Positions 16,407 through 25,735 of a stretch of DNA of 45,159 nucleotides are shown here, piece after piece (position 1 is the stretch's first letter; every line of letters begins with the position of its first letter). Source of the stretch: Lachnospiraceae bacterium. GTDB taxonomy: Bacteria; Bacillota; Clostridia; Lachnospirales; Lachnospiraceae. The translations under genes were made by a program, and so were the position numbers. The stretch spans positions 1 through 45,159 of the forward strand of contig JAFZWG010000058.1 in NCBI GenBank assembly GCA_017617395.1. The letters are read 5' to 3'. Under the pieces are notes generated by a model. That model worked only from the letters and a program-made list of their open reading frames with translations. It had not been told where the DNA came from and searched no databases.

Positions 16407-17024
16407 TTACTGAGCCTGGTTGCGTGCAGCCAATGCACGGATGATCGGGATCAGGCAAACCGCGTTGTCGATCGTGGACGGCATCGGGTTGATGACCGTG
16501 CGCTGCATATCGGTGCCGTAGATGCAGATGTTGCAGCTGCCGATATCCGCTCCGCCGACCTGCGTCATCGGAACTTCCGTCTTCTTCAGGCCTGCCTTGC
16601 CGGCAACCGAGTTCGCATTGACGGAAATGCTGCCGATGGTAACCGTTCCGCCGTTGTTGATCTCAGCGAGATAGCCTGCCGCGCGGGTGCTGATGACGGT
16701 CGGAAGGCATGCTTCGTACATGTCGCCGAAGAGCTCCTTCTTAAGTTTGATGCTGCCGAGGCCGGCGAACGAAACAGCGCCAACCTTCCACTTCAGCTTC
16801 TTGCCGTCGCGAAGCTTAAACTTGATCCAGCCCGAAAAATTCGCGCACAAAATGCCGTACTTCATCGTGGAGGCATACAAACTGATGGTTTCCACGTCCG
16901 CATAATTTACGGTCTGTCCCTTCATTACCAGATGGTCCGCATAGAAAACTACCGGATCTTTGTCCTTCTTCTTACGTCTGCAAACGCCGATTACGCCGTT
17001 CTCGCCATTGTTAACCTGTTCCAT
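16407..17024 (-). CDS. Protein of unknown function (possible PH-like N-terminal half)
   Basis: 205 aa soluble protein; I do not recognise the family. There is no signal peptide or long hydrophobic stretch apart from a weak one at the C-terminal end. The first half (VVFYADHLVMKGQTVNYADVE) has the beta-rich rhythm of bacterial PH-like domains, in which a short strand pattern is followed by a basic KLRDGKKLKWKV strand; this is only a suggestion. The second half is rich in Gly, Ser, Asn and Val. AAGGAGAG lies before ATG 17024. It is convergent with nrdG and divergent from the MATE gene, so it is a single-gene unit. Confidence 0.7.
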   Translation of the reverse strand: MEQVNNGENGVIGVCRRKKKDKDPVVFYADHLVMKGQTVNYADVETISLYASTMKYGILCANFSGWIKFKLRDGKKLKWKVGAVSFAGLGSIKLKKELFGDMYEACLPTVISTRAAGYLAEINNGGTVTIGSISVNANSVAGKAGLKKTEVPMTQVGGADIGSCNICIYGTDMQRTVINPMPSTIDNAVCLIPIIRALAARNQAQ

Positions 17025-17146
17025 TTGTAGCTCTCCTTTTCTCCATGTTATCTTGCCCTGCAATACGCGGTGTACGAAAAAACGTCACCTGTGAAGTCAT
17101 TTTACAATAGGTCCGGCCGAAACACAATACCCGCCGGCCGTTTTTA

Positions 17147-17175
17147 TTGACATTTGCCGTGTTTCGGTGTTAACT
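17147..17175 (+). promoter_or_regulatory. Predicted promoter of the MATE gene
   Basis: TTGACA (17147-17152), 17-base spacer, TTAACT (17170-17175). A GC-rich CGGCCG inverted pair lies just upstream (about 17115-17140). Confidence 0.6.
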
Positions 17176-17227
17176 TGAGAAAAAGAGTGGCAAAAACCGA
17201 TCGGCGACACTCGGAAAGGAGACCGCT

Positions 17228-18610
17228 ATGCAGCCATCCACCAGGGATCGGGAGATTTTTGAACACGCTCCGATAATGACCGCGATTGCGAAGCTGGCAC
17301 TGCCGACGATCGCGGGCCAGATTATTCTGGTCATTTACAACATGGCGGACACCTTTTTCATCGGCCTGACCGGCAGCGATGCCAAGCTGACGGCGGTCAC
17401 GGTCTGTCTGCCGGCCTTCATGATCCTTTCCGCAATCGCCAACCTCTTCGGAGTCGGCGGCGCGGGCGAAACGGCCCGCAGTCTGGGAAGCGGAAATCGA
17501 ACGCGCGCAGGGGAAGCCTGCGCTTTTTCATTTTGGGGATGCGCCGCATTGACGCTTTTTTACATCGCCTTCGTCCTCGCGGGGCGCCACCCTCTCCTTC
17601 GCCTGATGGGCGCCGGCGCTCCGGATGTGCACCGCTACGCGACCGTCTATCTCGCGGTGACCGTCGGCATCGGCGGCCTCGGAACGGCCATGAGCATGGT
17701 GACCGCGCACCTCTTCCGCGCGGAAGGCCGAAGCCTTGACGCAAGCATCGGCATCGTGGTCGGAAGCCTTTTAAACATCGCGCTCGACCCTCTGTTTATG
17801 TTCGTTTTGCTCCCTCCCGGAAAGGAAGTCCTCGGCGCGGCACTCGCGACCGCCCTCTCGAATTGGATCTCGTTTTTGATCATGATCGGCTTGCAGATCC
17901 GCACGAGGAAAAATACTGTCCTCGTGTTCCGCTCTTCGGTCCGCCCGGACGCGGAGCTTGTTCGCGGCGTCCTCTCCACGGGCTTCCCCGCCTTTTTGAT
18001 GACGCTTCTTGAGAACATCTCCTACGCCTGCCTCGACCGGTTGATGATGGCGAACGGCACGGCCGCCCAGGCGGGCTTAGGCGTCGCCAAGAAGATCAAT
18101 ATGCTCGCCCACGCCTCCGTGCGCGGCTTAACCCAGGGCGTATTACCGCTCATCGCCTACAACTATGCCGCGGAAAATGCACGCCGCACCAAGCAGGTGA
18201 TCCGCGGAACCGTCCTGATCGCGATCACCATCGGAGGCGGCTGCATGGTCGCGTGCTTAACGCTAAGCCGCCCGCTCGTCGGTTTCTTCCTGCAGCCCGG
18301 CGTCTCCCGCGATGTCGGCGCAAGGTTTTTGCGGATCCTCACCATCGGCGCTCCGTTCTCCGCGCTGGCGTACACCGTCATCTCGTTCTTCCAGGCCGTG
18401 GAGCGGCCGCGAAAATCGTTTCTTTTGGCCATCCTTCGAAAGGGCATTCTCGACATCCCGATGATGTTTTTATTCCGCTTGTTCGCGCCGCTCACCGGCA
18501 TCGTCGCCGCAACGCCGGCCGCGGACATCCTCTGCTGCCTGACCTCGCTGGTGCTGGTCATGGCGTATTCGAGGAAGCATTTTCCGAAAGAAAACCGGGC
18601 AGAAGGTTAA
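17228..18610 (+). CDS. MATE-family multidrug/sodium exporter
   Basis: 460 aa membrane protein with about 12 hydrophobic segments in two similar halves, the usual MATE build. It should export cationic drugs or metabolites in exchange for Na+ or H+. Typical features are LALPTIAGQIILVIYNMAD at the first helix, GVGGAGETARSLGSGN in the first loop and LTQGVLPLIAYNYAA in the second half. GGAAAGGAG lies before ATG 17228. The terminator's left arm lies within the last codons. Substrate unknown. Confidence 0.93.
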   Translation: MQPSTRDREIFEHAPIMTAIAKLALPTIAGQIILVIYNMADTFFIGLTGSDAKLTAVTVCLPAFMILSAIANLFGVGGAGETARSLGSGNRTRAGEACAFSFWGCAALTLFYIAFVLAGRHPLLRLMGAGAPDVHRYATVYLAVTVGIGGLGTAMSMVTAHLFRAEGRSLDASIGIVVGSLLNIALDPLFMFVLLPPGKEVLGAALATALSNWISFLIMIGLQIRTRKNTVLVFRSSVRPDAELVRGVLSTGFPAFLMTLLENISYACLDRLMMANGTAAQAGLGVAKKINMLAHASVRGLTQGVLPLIAYNYAAENARRTKQVIRGTVLIAITIGGGCMVACLTLSRPLVGFFLQPGVSRDVGARFLRILTIGAPFSALAYTVISFFQAVERPRKSFLLAILRKGILDIPMMFLFRLFAPLTGIVAATPAADILCCLTSLVLVMAYSRKHFPKENRAEG

Positions 18611-18630
18611 CCCCTGCCCGGTCCTTTTTT
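18595..18630. terminator. Bidirectional terminator overlapping the MATE stop codon
   Basis: CCGGGCAG (18595-18602) pairs with CTGCCCGG (18614-18621); the loop contains the TAA stop at 18608-18610. TCCTTTTTTT follows on plus and TTTTCTTTC on minus, so it serves both convergent genes. Confidence 0.9.
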
Positions 18631-18639
18631 TATGCTCCT

Positions 18640-19632
18640 TTATCTCTCCTCGCGGAAATACGGCAGTCCCAGATGCGACGGCGGCTGCGTCTCACGCTTT
18701 CTGAAGAGGCTGATGAAGATCAGCACTAAGATCGTGACGACGTAAGGCGTCATCTTGAAGATCTCCTGCGTGCTCATCGAAAGGCCCTCGATGTAGTGGT
18801 GAATGATGTACAGACCACCGAAGAGGAACGAACCGACGATCGCGAACGACGGACGCCATACGGCGAAGATGACGAGCGCGATGGCAAGCCAGCCGCGGTC
18901 GCCGAAACCGTTGTTCGACCATACGCCGGAGGCGTAGTCCATGATGTAGTAGAGACCTCCCAGACCGGCGATCACGCTGCCGATGCAGGTCGCTGCGTAT
19001 TTGTAGCGGTCGACATGAATACCGGCGGCATCCGCAGTCGCGGGGTTCTCACCGACCGCACGAAGGTGCAGGCCGATGCGCGTCTTCTTGAGGACAAATG
19101 CCATGATCAGAGCAAAGATCACAGCGAGGTAAGCTAAAAAGCTGTATGAGAACAGCACCTGCCCGATCGTGTCTCTAAACCACGCCGGCGTCTTCTCCAG
19201 AGGAAGCGTGCGGCTGAAGGCAAGGCTCGTCTTCGACACCGTAACGGTCGCAACGTCAGCCTTCGCGAAGCGGATCAGCGAACCGCCGAAGAAGTTGCCG
19301 AAGCCGACGCCGAACGTCGTGAGCGCAAGGCCCGTCACGTTCTGGTTCGCGCGAAGCGTAACCGTCAGGAAGCAATAGATCAGACCCATCAACAACGATC
19401 CCAGGACCGAACACCCGAGTGCGATCAACACAGCGACGGTCCCGTTAAAATTCGAGGACCCGTGTTCGTAGAAAAATGCACCGATGACGCCGCCCATGGC
19501 GCCCACGTACATGATGCCGGGGATACCGAGGTTGAGGTGGCCGGATTTCTCCGTGAGGATCTCGCCGGAGGAACCGAACAAAAGCGGAATGCCCTGAATG
19601 ATGGCACGTCTTATGAATCCGAAGATGATCAT
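18640..19632 (-). CDS. Nucleoside ABC importer, permease 2 (NupQ/YufQ type)
   Basis: 330 aa membrane protein with eight to ten hydrophobic helices, of the BPD_transp_2 family that includes B. subtilis NupQ and the simple-sugar permeases. GHLNLGIPGIMYVGA near the N-terminus and LRAVGENPATADAAGI, the coupling-helix region, are clear family marks. It should pair with the permease half of the fusion protein upstream to form the channel for nucleosides. Its ATG overlaps the stop of the upstream gene by four bases, so translation is coupled. A bidirectional terminator follows the stop. Confidence 0.92.
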   Translation of the reverse strand: MIIFGFIRRAIIQGIPLLFGSSGEILTEKSGHLNLGIPGIMYVGAMGGVIGAFFYEHGSSNFNGTVAVLIALGCSVLGSLLMGLIYCFLTVTLRANQNVTGLALTTFGVGFGNFFGGSLIRFAKADVATVTVSKTSLAFSRTLPLEKTPAWFRDTIGQVLFSYSFLAYLAVIFALIMAFVLKKTRIGLHLRAVGENPATADAAGIHVDRYKYAATCIGSVIAGLGGLYYIMDYASGVWSNNGFGDRGWLAIALVIFAVWRPSFAIVGSFLFGGLYIIHHYIEGLSMSTQEIFKMTPYVVTILVLIFISLFRKRETQPPSHLGLPYFREER

Positions 19633-22454
19633 GCTTTGTTCTCCTCCTTTCCTGCATTTGCCTTCTCACCCTTGGCGCGCTTGCGGAACACAAGCTTATA
19701 GTTCATAAAGAACTCGCTTCCGATGATGCAGAAGATGATGATTCCGACCAGAATATCGGCAAATGCTTCGTTCATTCGAAGCATCGAGGCCATCTCCTTC
19801 GCGCCTCTTGTCATGAACGCGATCAACAGTGACGTCACGATCATGTACAAAGGATTGAAGTGCGCCAGCCACGAAACCATAATGGCGGTGAAGCCCCGGT
19901 TTCGCACGGAGTTGCTCGCCACCGTGTGGTCCGTACCGCTGACGATCAAAAAACCCATGATACCGCAGATCGCTCCGGAGAGGATCATCGTGCGGAGGAT
20001 GACGCGGCGGACGTTCACGCCGATGTAGCGTGCCGTGTTCTCGCTCTCGCCCACAACCGTGAGCTCATAACCGTGCTTCGCGAACCGCAGGTACACGTAC
20101 ATGATGCCGGTCAGCACCAATACGATCAAAACATTCAGAAGATAGTCGTAGCCGCCGACCTTCGGAAGCCATCCGGCGTGCGTGTCGATGTTGATGACGC
20201 CGATGTGTCCGGAGCCCTTGGGCACCGACCAGATGTATACGAAGTAGGAGACAATCTGCATCGCGATGTAGTTCATCATCAGCGTAAACAGCGTCTCGTT
20301 GGTATTAAACCGTGCCTTGAAAAATGCAGGGATCACTGCCCACAATGCGCCCGCCGCCACACTGACGATCACCATCACAAGGATCAGCAGAAGCGTCGGG
20401 ATCTTATCGCTGATCAGGATCATGCAGGCCGCCGATGCGAAACCGCCGATCAATACCTGGCCCTCACCGCCGATGTTCCAGAACCGCATCTTAAACGCGG
20501 GCGTCAACGCCACGGCAACGCCCAGCAAAAGCGCCGCCTCCTGCAGCATCGCCCAGATCCGGTTCTCCGTTCCGAACGCGCCGTCGATCATCGTCTCGTA
20601 GAGATCCATCGGGGATTTGCCGATCACGATTGCCAGAAGGCCGCACAAAACGATTCCGATCGCCACCGCGGCGAAGCGGATCAGCCACGTCTTCCACCAC
20701 GGAAGCGCGTCCTTCTTGACAACATGCACGAACGGCTCACGAACCATATGCTGCGAGGGAACGGTTACCGCCGTCTCCTCCTCTGCGTCTGCAGCCTTGG
20801 CCACAGCAGCCGCTGCATCTGCGGTTGCATCTGCCGCCTCGGCCTCTGCGGGTGCATTTTCCGCATCCGCGGAAACACCTACTGCGCCCTTCTCGTCGGC
20901 TTCCGCCGCATTCGCGGGGCTGTCGTGATGCGCGCCGTGCGTCATCGCAAGACCGATCTCCTCCTTGGTCGCCTTCGTCGCATCGACGAGGGCGGTCACC
21001 TCACCGGAACCGATGACGAGGATTCGGTCGCAAAGAGCCAGCAAAACGTCGAGATCCTCGCCGACGAAGATGACGGCCGTGCCGCGCTCTTTCTGTTCAT
21101 TCAAAAGATTATAGATGGTGAACGAGGAGTTGATATCCAGTCCTCGCACCGGGTAAGCTGCCATCAAAACCGCGGGCGCCGAGGCAATCTCGCGGCCGAC
21201 CAGAACCTTCTGGACATTACCTCCGGAGAGACGACGCACAGGCGTCTTCGCGTTCGGCGTCACGACCTCGAGGTCGTTGATGATCTCCTCCGCGAGCGCG
21301 CGCGGGTCGTTGCGGTTGAGAAGCATGCCGGAGCCCTTGCGGTAGCTGCGGAGCATCATGTTGTCGATGATGTCCATGTTGCCGACAAGACCCATACCGA
21401 GACGGTCCTCCGGAACGAAGGAAAGCCGCACGCCCATGTTGCGGATCTGCATCGGATCCTTGCCGATAAGTTCCTCCGTCTTCCCCGTGTTCGGGTTGTT
21501 GTACGAGATGCTTCCCGAATTCACATGCTGAAGGCCCGCGATGGCCTCCAGAAGCTCGCGCTGACCGCTGCCGGCGATACCGGCGATACCCAGGATCTCA
21601 CCGCCGCGAACCGTGAAGTTGATGTTCTTAAGAATGTCCGCACCCTCGCGGTTTTTCACCTGAAGGTCCTTGACCGTCAGGCGGTCCACAGGGTTCTTCA
21701 CTTCGCTGCGGTTGATGTTTAAGCTGATCTTCTTGCCGACCATCATCTCCGTGAGTTCCGCAATGCTCGTCTTCGCGGTCTCCACCGTGCCGACATAGCG
21801 GCCCTTGCACAACACCGCAACCTTCTGGGACAGCGCCATAACCTCGTTGAGCTTGTGCGTGATGATAATGATCGACTTGCCGGCGTCGCGCATGCGGCGA
21901 AGGACGGCGAAAAGCTTCTCCGTCTCCTGCGGCGTCAACACGGCCGTCGGCTCGTCAAGGATGAGGATGTCCGCGCCGCGGTACAGAACCTTGATGATCT
22001 CCACGGTCTGCTTCTCCGAGACGGACATGTCGTAAATCTTCTTGTGCGGGTCGATCTCAAAGCCGTAGTGCTCGCTGATCTCCGCCACGCGCTGTGCGTA
22101 CGCCTCGATGTCGAACCGGCCCTCGTCCTTGAGACCGAGGACGATATTTTCCGTCGCGGTAAATACATCCACCAGCTTGAAGTGCTGGTGAATCATGCCG
22201 ATTCCATGGGCAAATGCATCGCGCGGCGAGCCGATGGACACCTGCTCCCCGTTCACCAAAATCTGACCGCTGTCCGGAAAATAAATTCCCGCGATCATGT
22301 TCATCAACGTCGTCTTGCCGCTGCCGTTCTCGCCGAGGATGGAAAGAATCTCCCCTCGCTCCACCGTCAGGCTGACATTATCGTTGGCGACCACACTGCC
22401 GAACGTCTTCGTGACGCCGCGCAGCTCGATTGCCGGTATGGTAGTCTTACTCAC
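19629..22454 (-). CDS. Nucleoside ABC importer, fused double ATPase and permease 1
   Basis: 941 aa. The first part (about 1-505) is a two-domain ATPase of the NupO/YufO type. Domain 1 has Walker A GENGSGKTT, a SVSEKQTVEI signature and Walker B ILILDEPTAVLT. Domain 2 has the degenerate loop GIAGSGQRE and signature LSGGNVQK, as usual in this group. An Ala/Glu/Asp-rich linker of about 65 residues joins it to a permease of the NupP/YufP type (about 580-930) with many hydrophobic helices and FWNIGGEGQVLIGG. These two parts are separate genes in B. subtilis. The start is GTG at 22454 with GGAGGAAG upstream. No frameshift is seen at the junction. Confidence 0.92.
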   Translation of the reverse strand: MSKTTIPAIELRGVTKTFGSVVANDNVSLTVERGEILSILGENGSGKTTLMNMIAGIYFPDSGQILVNGEQVSIGSPRDAFAHGIGMIHQHFKLVDVFTATENIVLGLKDEGRFDIEAYAQRVAEISEHYGFEIDPHKKIYDMSVSEKQTVEIIKVLYRGADILILDEPTAVLTPQETEKLFAVLRRMRDAGKSIIIITHKLNEVMALSQKVAVLCKGRYVGTVETAKTSIAELTEMMVGKKISLNINRSEVKNPVDRLTVKDLQVKNREGADILKNINFTVRGGEILGIAGIAGSGQRELLEAIAGLQHVNSGSISYNNPNTGKTEELIGKDPMQIRNMGVRLSFVPEDRLGMGLVGNMDIIDNMMLRSYRKGSGMLLNRNDPRALAEEIINDLEVVTPNAKTPVRRLSGGNVQKVLVGREIASAPAVLMAAYPVRGLDINSSFTIYNLLNEQKERGTAVIFVGEDLDVLLALCDRILVIGSGEVTALVDATKATKEEIGLAMTHGAHHDSPANAAEADEKGAVGVSADAENAPAEAEAADATADAAAAVAKAADAEEETAVTVPSQHMVREPFVHVVKKDALPWWKTWLIRFAAVAIGIVLCGLLAIVIGKSPMDLYETMIDGAFGTENRIWAMLQEAALLLGVAVALTPAFKMRFWNIGGEGQVLIGGFASAACMILISDKIPTLLLILVMVIVSVAAGALWAVIPAFFKARFNTNETLFTLMMNYIAMQIVSYFVYIWSVPKGSGHIGVINIDTHAGWLPKVGGYDYLLNVLIVLVLTGIMYVYLRFAKHGYELTVVGESENTARYIGVNVRRVILRTMILSGAICGIMGFLIVSGTDHTVASNSVRNRGFTAIMVSWLAHFNPLYMIVTSLLIAFMTRGAKEMASMLRMNEAFADILVGIIIFCIIGSEFFMNYKLVFRKRAKGEKANAGKEENKA

Positions 22455-22472
22455 GGACTTCCTCCAAAACCA

Positions 22473-22503
22473 CTTCAGCGGGGCGCAAACGGCCCCGCCG
22501 AAG
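22473..22503. other. Intergenic stem-loop in the nucleoside importer operon
   Basis: CTTCAGCGGGGC (22473-22484) pairs with GCCCCGCCGAAG (22492-22503) with one mismatch. It lies between the binding-protein gene and the ATPase gene with no T-run, so it may protect the upstream mRNA and raise the binding-protein level. Confidence 0.6.
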
Positions 22504-22538
22504 GAATTTACTTACCTGTAGTTACTTGATTGTAAGAA

Positions 22539-23732
22539 TTAGTACTTCTCGTTCAGAAGCTCGATGCCGTCGATGCGAAGATCGAATGCGGGAGCACTGC
22601 GCTTCTCGGACTCATGGAAGTAACCGTCAGCGATTACTTCGGTATCCGGCGTGTAGTCCTTATCGGTATCGATGTCTGCCTTGTAGGTGTCAAGCTTTGC
22701 ACCGCCAACGGTGAACGTATCGGTGCTGAATACCTTGATCTTGCCGGCCTTGAGGTCAGCAACAACGGCGTCAACCTTCTCCTTCGTTCCCGGAGCGGCT
22801 GCCTTGTCGTTGATCGCGGAGAGCTCTACGGAGCCTTCCGAGAAACCGCCGGTCCAGTCAGCAGGGATAGCCTTGCCTTCCTTCACGCAGTTAACAACGA
22901 ATGCATAGTACTTCGACCAGTTGATACGGGACGAAACGATGAAGGTGTTCGGGCAAGCGCTCACGGTGCTTCCGTTGTAGGAAACGTTCGGAACACCAGC
23001 GGTCTCGCAAGCCGTCGGAGCTCCCATGGAGTCCGCATGCTGGCTGATCAATACGCAGCCCTTCTTGAGGAGCGCGTTTGCAGCTTCCTTCTCGCCGGTC
23101 TCATCATACCAGGAACCGGTGAACTGAACCTTCATGGTTACGGACGGGCAAACCGACTTCGCTCCGAGATAGAACGAGGTGTAACCCGAGATAACCTCGG
23201 CGTACGTGAACGCGCCGACATAACCCATAACGGCCTGATCAGCCGTGATCTTGCCTTCCTCGATCATCTGGTTGAGTTTGAGACCTGCAGCAACGCCGGC
23301 CGCATATCTGCCCTCGTAGATGTTGGCAAATGCATTGTGGTAGTTCGCAAGGTTCTCCGTGTGCGCCTTCGTACCGGTCGCATGGCAGAACTGAACATCC
23401 TTGAACTCCTTCGCAGCCTGGATCATGAAATCCTCATGTCCGAACGAATCCGCGAAGATGATGTTGCAATCGTGGTCAACCAAGTCCTTGCATGCTTCGT
23501 AGCAGGCGTTGGTCTCGTCGATGTTGGTCTTAATGATGATCTGGTCGTCGGAAAGTCCGAGTTCCTTCTGCATCTCCTTCATCGCGTCGATGAAGTTCTT
23601 GTCGTAGGTCGAGTTCTCATCATGCAGACAGATCAAACCGATCTTGATGCCCTTTGCCTCGTCCTTCTTGCCGCAGGCAGCCAGCGAAAGCACGGCAACC
23701 GCGCAAAGAACGAGCATAATGATCTTCTTCAT
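22539..23732 (-). CDS. BMP-family nucleoside-binding lipoprotein
   Basis: 397 aa substrate-binding lipoprotein of the BMP/PnrA family, anchored outside the membrane and delivering nucleosides to the ABC importer encoded just downstream. A signal peptide ends in the lipobox LAAC at about residue 20. The fold shows KIGLICLHDENSTYDKNF, ADSFGHEDFM, NIYEGRYAAGVAAG and GYVGAFTYAEVISGYTSFYL, all standard for the family. ATG 23732 is chosen because AAGGAGCAG precedes it. Codon use is more GCT/GGT-rich than neighbours, in keeping with high expression. The ligand is inferred from family and gene order. Confidence 0.93.
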   Translation of the reverse strand: MKKIIMLVLCAVAVLSLAACGKKDEAKGIKIGLICLHDENSTYDKNFIDAMKEMQKELGLSDDQIIIKTNIDETNACYEACKDLVDHDCNIIFADSFGHEDFMIQAAKEFKDVQFCHATGTKAHTENLANYHNAFANIYEGRYAAGVAAGLKLNQMIEEGKITADQAVMGYVGAFTYAEVISGYTSFYLGAKSVCPSVTMKVQFTGSWYDETGEKEAANALLKKGCVLISQHADSMGAPTACETAGVPNVSYNGSTVSACPNTFIVSSRINWSKYYAFVVNCVKEGKAIPADWTGGFSEGSVELSAINDKAAAPGTKEKVDAVVADLKAGKIKVFSTDTFTVGGAKLDTYKADIDTDKDYTPDTEVIADGYFHESEKRSAPAFDLRIDGIELLNEKY

Positions 23733-23799
23733 AATACTGCTCCTTTTGTTGTTTGGGATTCGCAAAATTCTATGATTTTGCACTTGCAACTATGCATTG

Positions 23800-23829
23800 A
23801 TTATAGTCTTTTTCGCCTCCGAAAGTCAA
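23800..23829 (-). promoter_or_regulatory. Predicted promoter of the nucleoside importer operon
   Basis: Minus-strand TTGACT (23824-23829), 18-base spacer, perfect TATAAT (23800-23805). The leader is about 60 bases; no purine riboswitch was seen in it. Confidence 0.75.
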
Positions 23830-23854
23830 GGCAATATTGCACGAAAGAAACGGC

Positions 23855-25735
23855 TTATTTGTCGAAATCTTCGGCATTCGTATCGGTGTCATTCACGTTT
23901 ACCGAAGGCTGCACCGCGGACGGCATTTCGGACTCCCCGGAAGGCTCTTCCTTCTTCTCTTCGGCCCCCGGCAGCGGCCGGTTGCCGTGCTCTTCCCAGT
24001 CCTCCTCCGCCTCGTCGATCATGCGTCGGAAAATGCTCTTCTTCGCCTTCTTCGCGCCTGCGCTCTGCTCCTCGTGGATTCGCTCGCGATCATCGGCGAT
24101 GCCGTTGTCGTTTAAGTCCTCCTCGCCGCCGGACATCAGCCACTCGCGCTCGAGCCGCTTCTCCCGTTCGACGCCGGACTCCAGATCGTCGTATGCGGAG
24201 AGGTCAAGTTCCTCGGAGCCCTCCTCGTCCATCACGCTCTCGCCGTTCAGGTACGAGGCCAGCCCGCCGGAGCGATGGCGTCTGCGTCTTCTGCGAACCG
24301 CCGACACCACCTGGTCATTTTCCTCCGCCTTGGCGATCTCCTCGGCCTGCGCGGCATCGAGGGCATCGGACTCGGCAACGAGTCTCTCCGTCACCAGATC
24401 GACGCTCAACGCGCGGTTGGCGATCACGGCGCTCGGATGTGTCACATACTCGCTCGTCTCGGTCGGCAGGTTCTTGCTCTCCAGACGAACTTCAAGATAC
24501 GATTTCGTGAGATAGTAAACCAATGCGCACGTAGGCGTTGCCACGATCAGTCCGGGGATACCGAACAATCCGCCGCCGAGCATACATGCACACAGCACAT
24601 ACAACGGACGAAGGCCGACCTTCTTGCCGACGATGTGCGGATCGAGGTAGTTGCCGTCGAACTGCTGCAGCGCAACAATGAACAGACCGAAGATCAGACC
24701 GTCGAGCGGCTTCATCGCAAAGATGAGGATCGCACACGGAATACCGCCCAAGAACGGACCGAAGAACGGGATGACGTTCGTCGTGCCGACAATCACGCTG
24801 ACCAAAACCTTGTACTCACCGATGGCCGGGAACCAGATTCCGAGGATCGACGTGCCGATGAAGCACAACAGACCGATGATCATCGAGTCCACAATCTTTC
24901 CGAGGATTGCAGCGGAATAGATGATGTTGGCCTTATGCAGCGTCTGGATCGCATTTTTCGAAGTGCGCTTGGGGAAGATCGCAAAGAACAGCTTCTTGCT
25001 CAAACCGATGTAGTACTCCTTGCTCGCAAGAAGGTACACGCTCACGATCGTACCGACCAGCCACACATAGAGGACACGCACGATGGTACGCGCGCTCGCC
25101 CACACGAAGCCCACGGTGTTGCCCGCCATCTCGAGGTTAAGAAACTTCGTGATGCGTTTCGCCACCTCGTCCGTGTTGGAGAATTTTTCGACCAGCGGGT
25201 TGAGAAGATTCGCCACGCGCGGATTGTGTTTTAAGTACGAGTTGATGATGTCCTGAAGCTGGCGCAGGTAGTCCGCCAGGTTGACGGCGAGATCCTTCAA
25301 GCTCTTGACGAGCTCGGGGATGATCGCGACAAGCAGCAGCGTGATCACTGCCAACAGCACCGTCAGCGTGATGAGAATGCTCCACCGGCGCGAGCGCCTG
25401 CGGACCTTCGCCATCCACACTTCATCCTCCGGTGCCGCCGACTTGCGCGAGCAGGAGAAGCGTATCATCCGCGTCTCCAGCATTCGTACCAGAGGCGACA
25501 TGATGAACGCAAAGATGAAACCGGCAATCGCCGGCGCCAGTGCCCGGGTCACATTTTTGATGAACTTTCCGAGCAGCGGCAGTTTCAAAAGAACAAAGAA
25601 CAGTAACAGCAATGCGGCCAGGACGCAAAATGCAACCACCCCCTGTGGTGCATAGTCCTTGATGCGGATCAGGTTCCGCTTCGTCCGCATGTTTCGTTTT
25701 GTGCGGTTCATAGCCCGCTCATTGTTTTTTTCCAT
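23855..25735 (-). CDS. AI-2E family membrane transporter with long acidic tail
   Basis: 626 aa. Residues about 20-430 form a polytopic AI-2E/UPF0118-type transporter, with hydrophobic segments near VVAFCVLAALLLLFFVLL, IPFFGPFLGGIPCAILI, a family-typical LQQFDGNYLDPHIVGKKVGL stretch and a GIPGLIVATP end. Members move small solutes or act as Na+/H+ antiporters, so the substrate cannot be fixed from sequence. The last 190 residues are a charged, Glu/Asp-rich cytoplasmic tail with a short basic patch (RRRRRRHR), absent from ordinary members. ATG 25735 is chosen because GGGAGG precedes it by about ten bases, though a T-run fills the gap. A long structured leader precedes it. Confidence 0.87.
   Translation of the reverse strand: MEKNNERAMNRTKRNMRTKRNLIRIKDYAPQGVVAFCVLAALLLLFFVLLKLPLLGKFIKNVTRALAPAIAGFIFAFIMSPLVRMLETRMIRFSCSRKSAAPEDEVWMAKVRRRSRRWSILITLTVLLAVITLLLVAIIPELVKSLKDLAVNLADYLRQLQDIINSYLKHNPRVANLLNPLVEKFSNTDEVAKRITKFLNLEMAGNTVGFVWASARTIVRVLYVWLVGTIVSVYLLASKEYYIGLSKKLFFAIFPKRTSKNAIQTLHKANIIYSAAILGKIVDSMIIGLLCFIGTSILGIWFPAIGEYKVLVSVIVGTTNVIPFFGPFLGGIPCAILIFAMKPLDGLIFGLFIVALQQFDGNYLDPHIVGKKVGLRPLYVLCACMLGGGLFGIPGLIVATPTCALVYYLTKSYLEVRLESKNLPTETSEYVTHPSAVIANRALSVDLVTERLVAESDALDAAQAEEIAKAEENDQVVSAVRRRRRRHRSGGLASYLNGESVMDEEGSEELDLSAYDDLESGVEREKRLEREWLMSGGEEDLNDNGIADDRERIHEEQSAGAKKAKKSIFRRMIDEAEEDWEEHGNRPLPGAEEKKEEPSGESEMPSAVQPSVNVNDTDTNAEDFDK

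Noticed and set aside
20740..20940. Frameshift or assembly join in the ABC fusion gene
   Set aside because: The linker reads in frame with consistent codon use and no internal stop, so a real fusion is more likely; reads could still decide.
19860..21722. 620-codon open frame opposite the ABC fusion gene
   Set aside because: Composition (Arg, His, Asp, Val) and lack of motifs mark it as antisense shadow.
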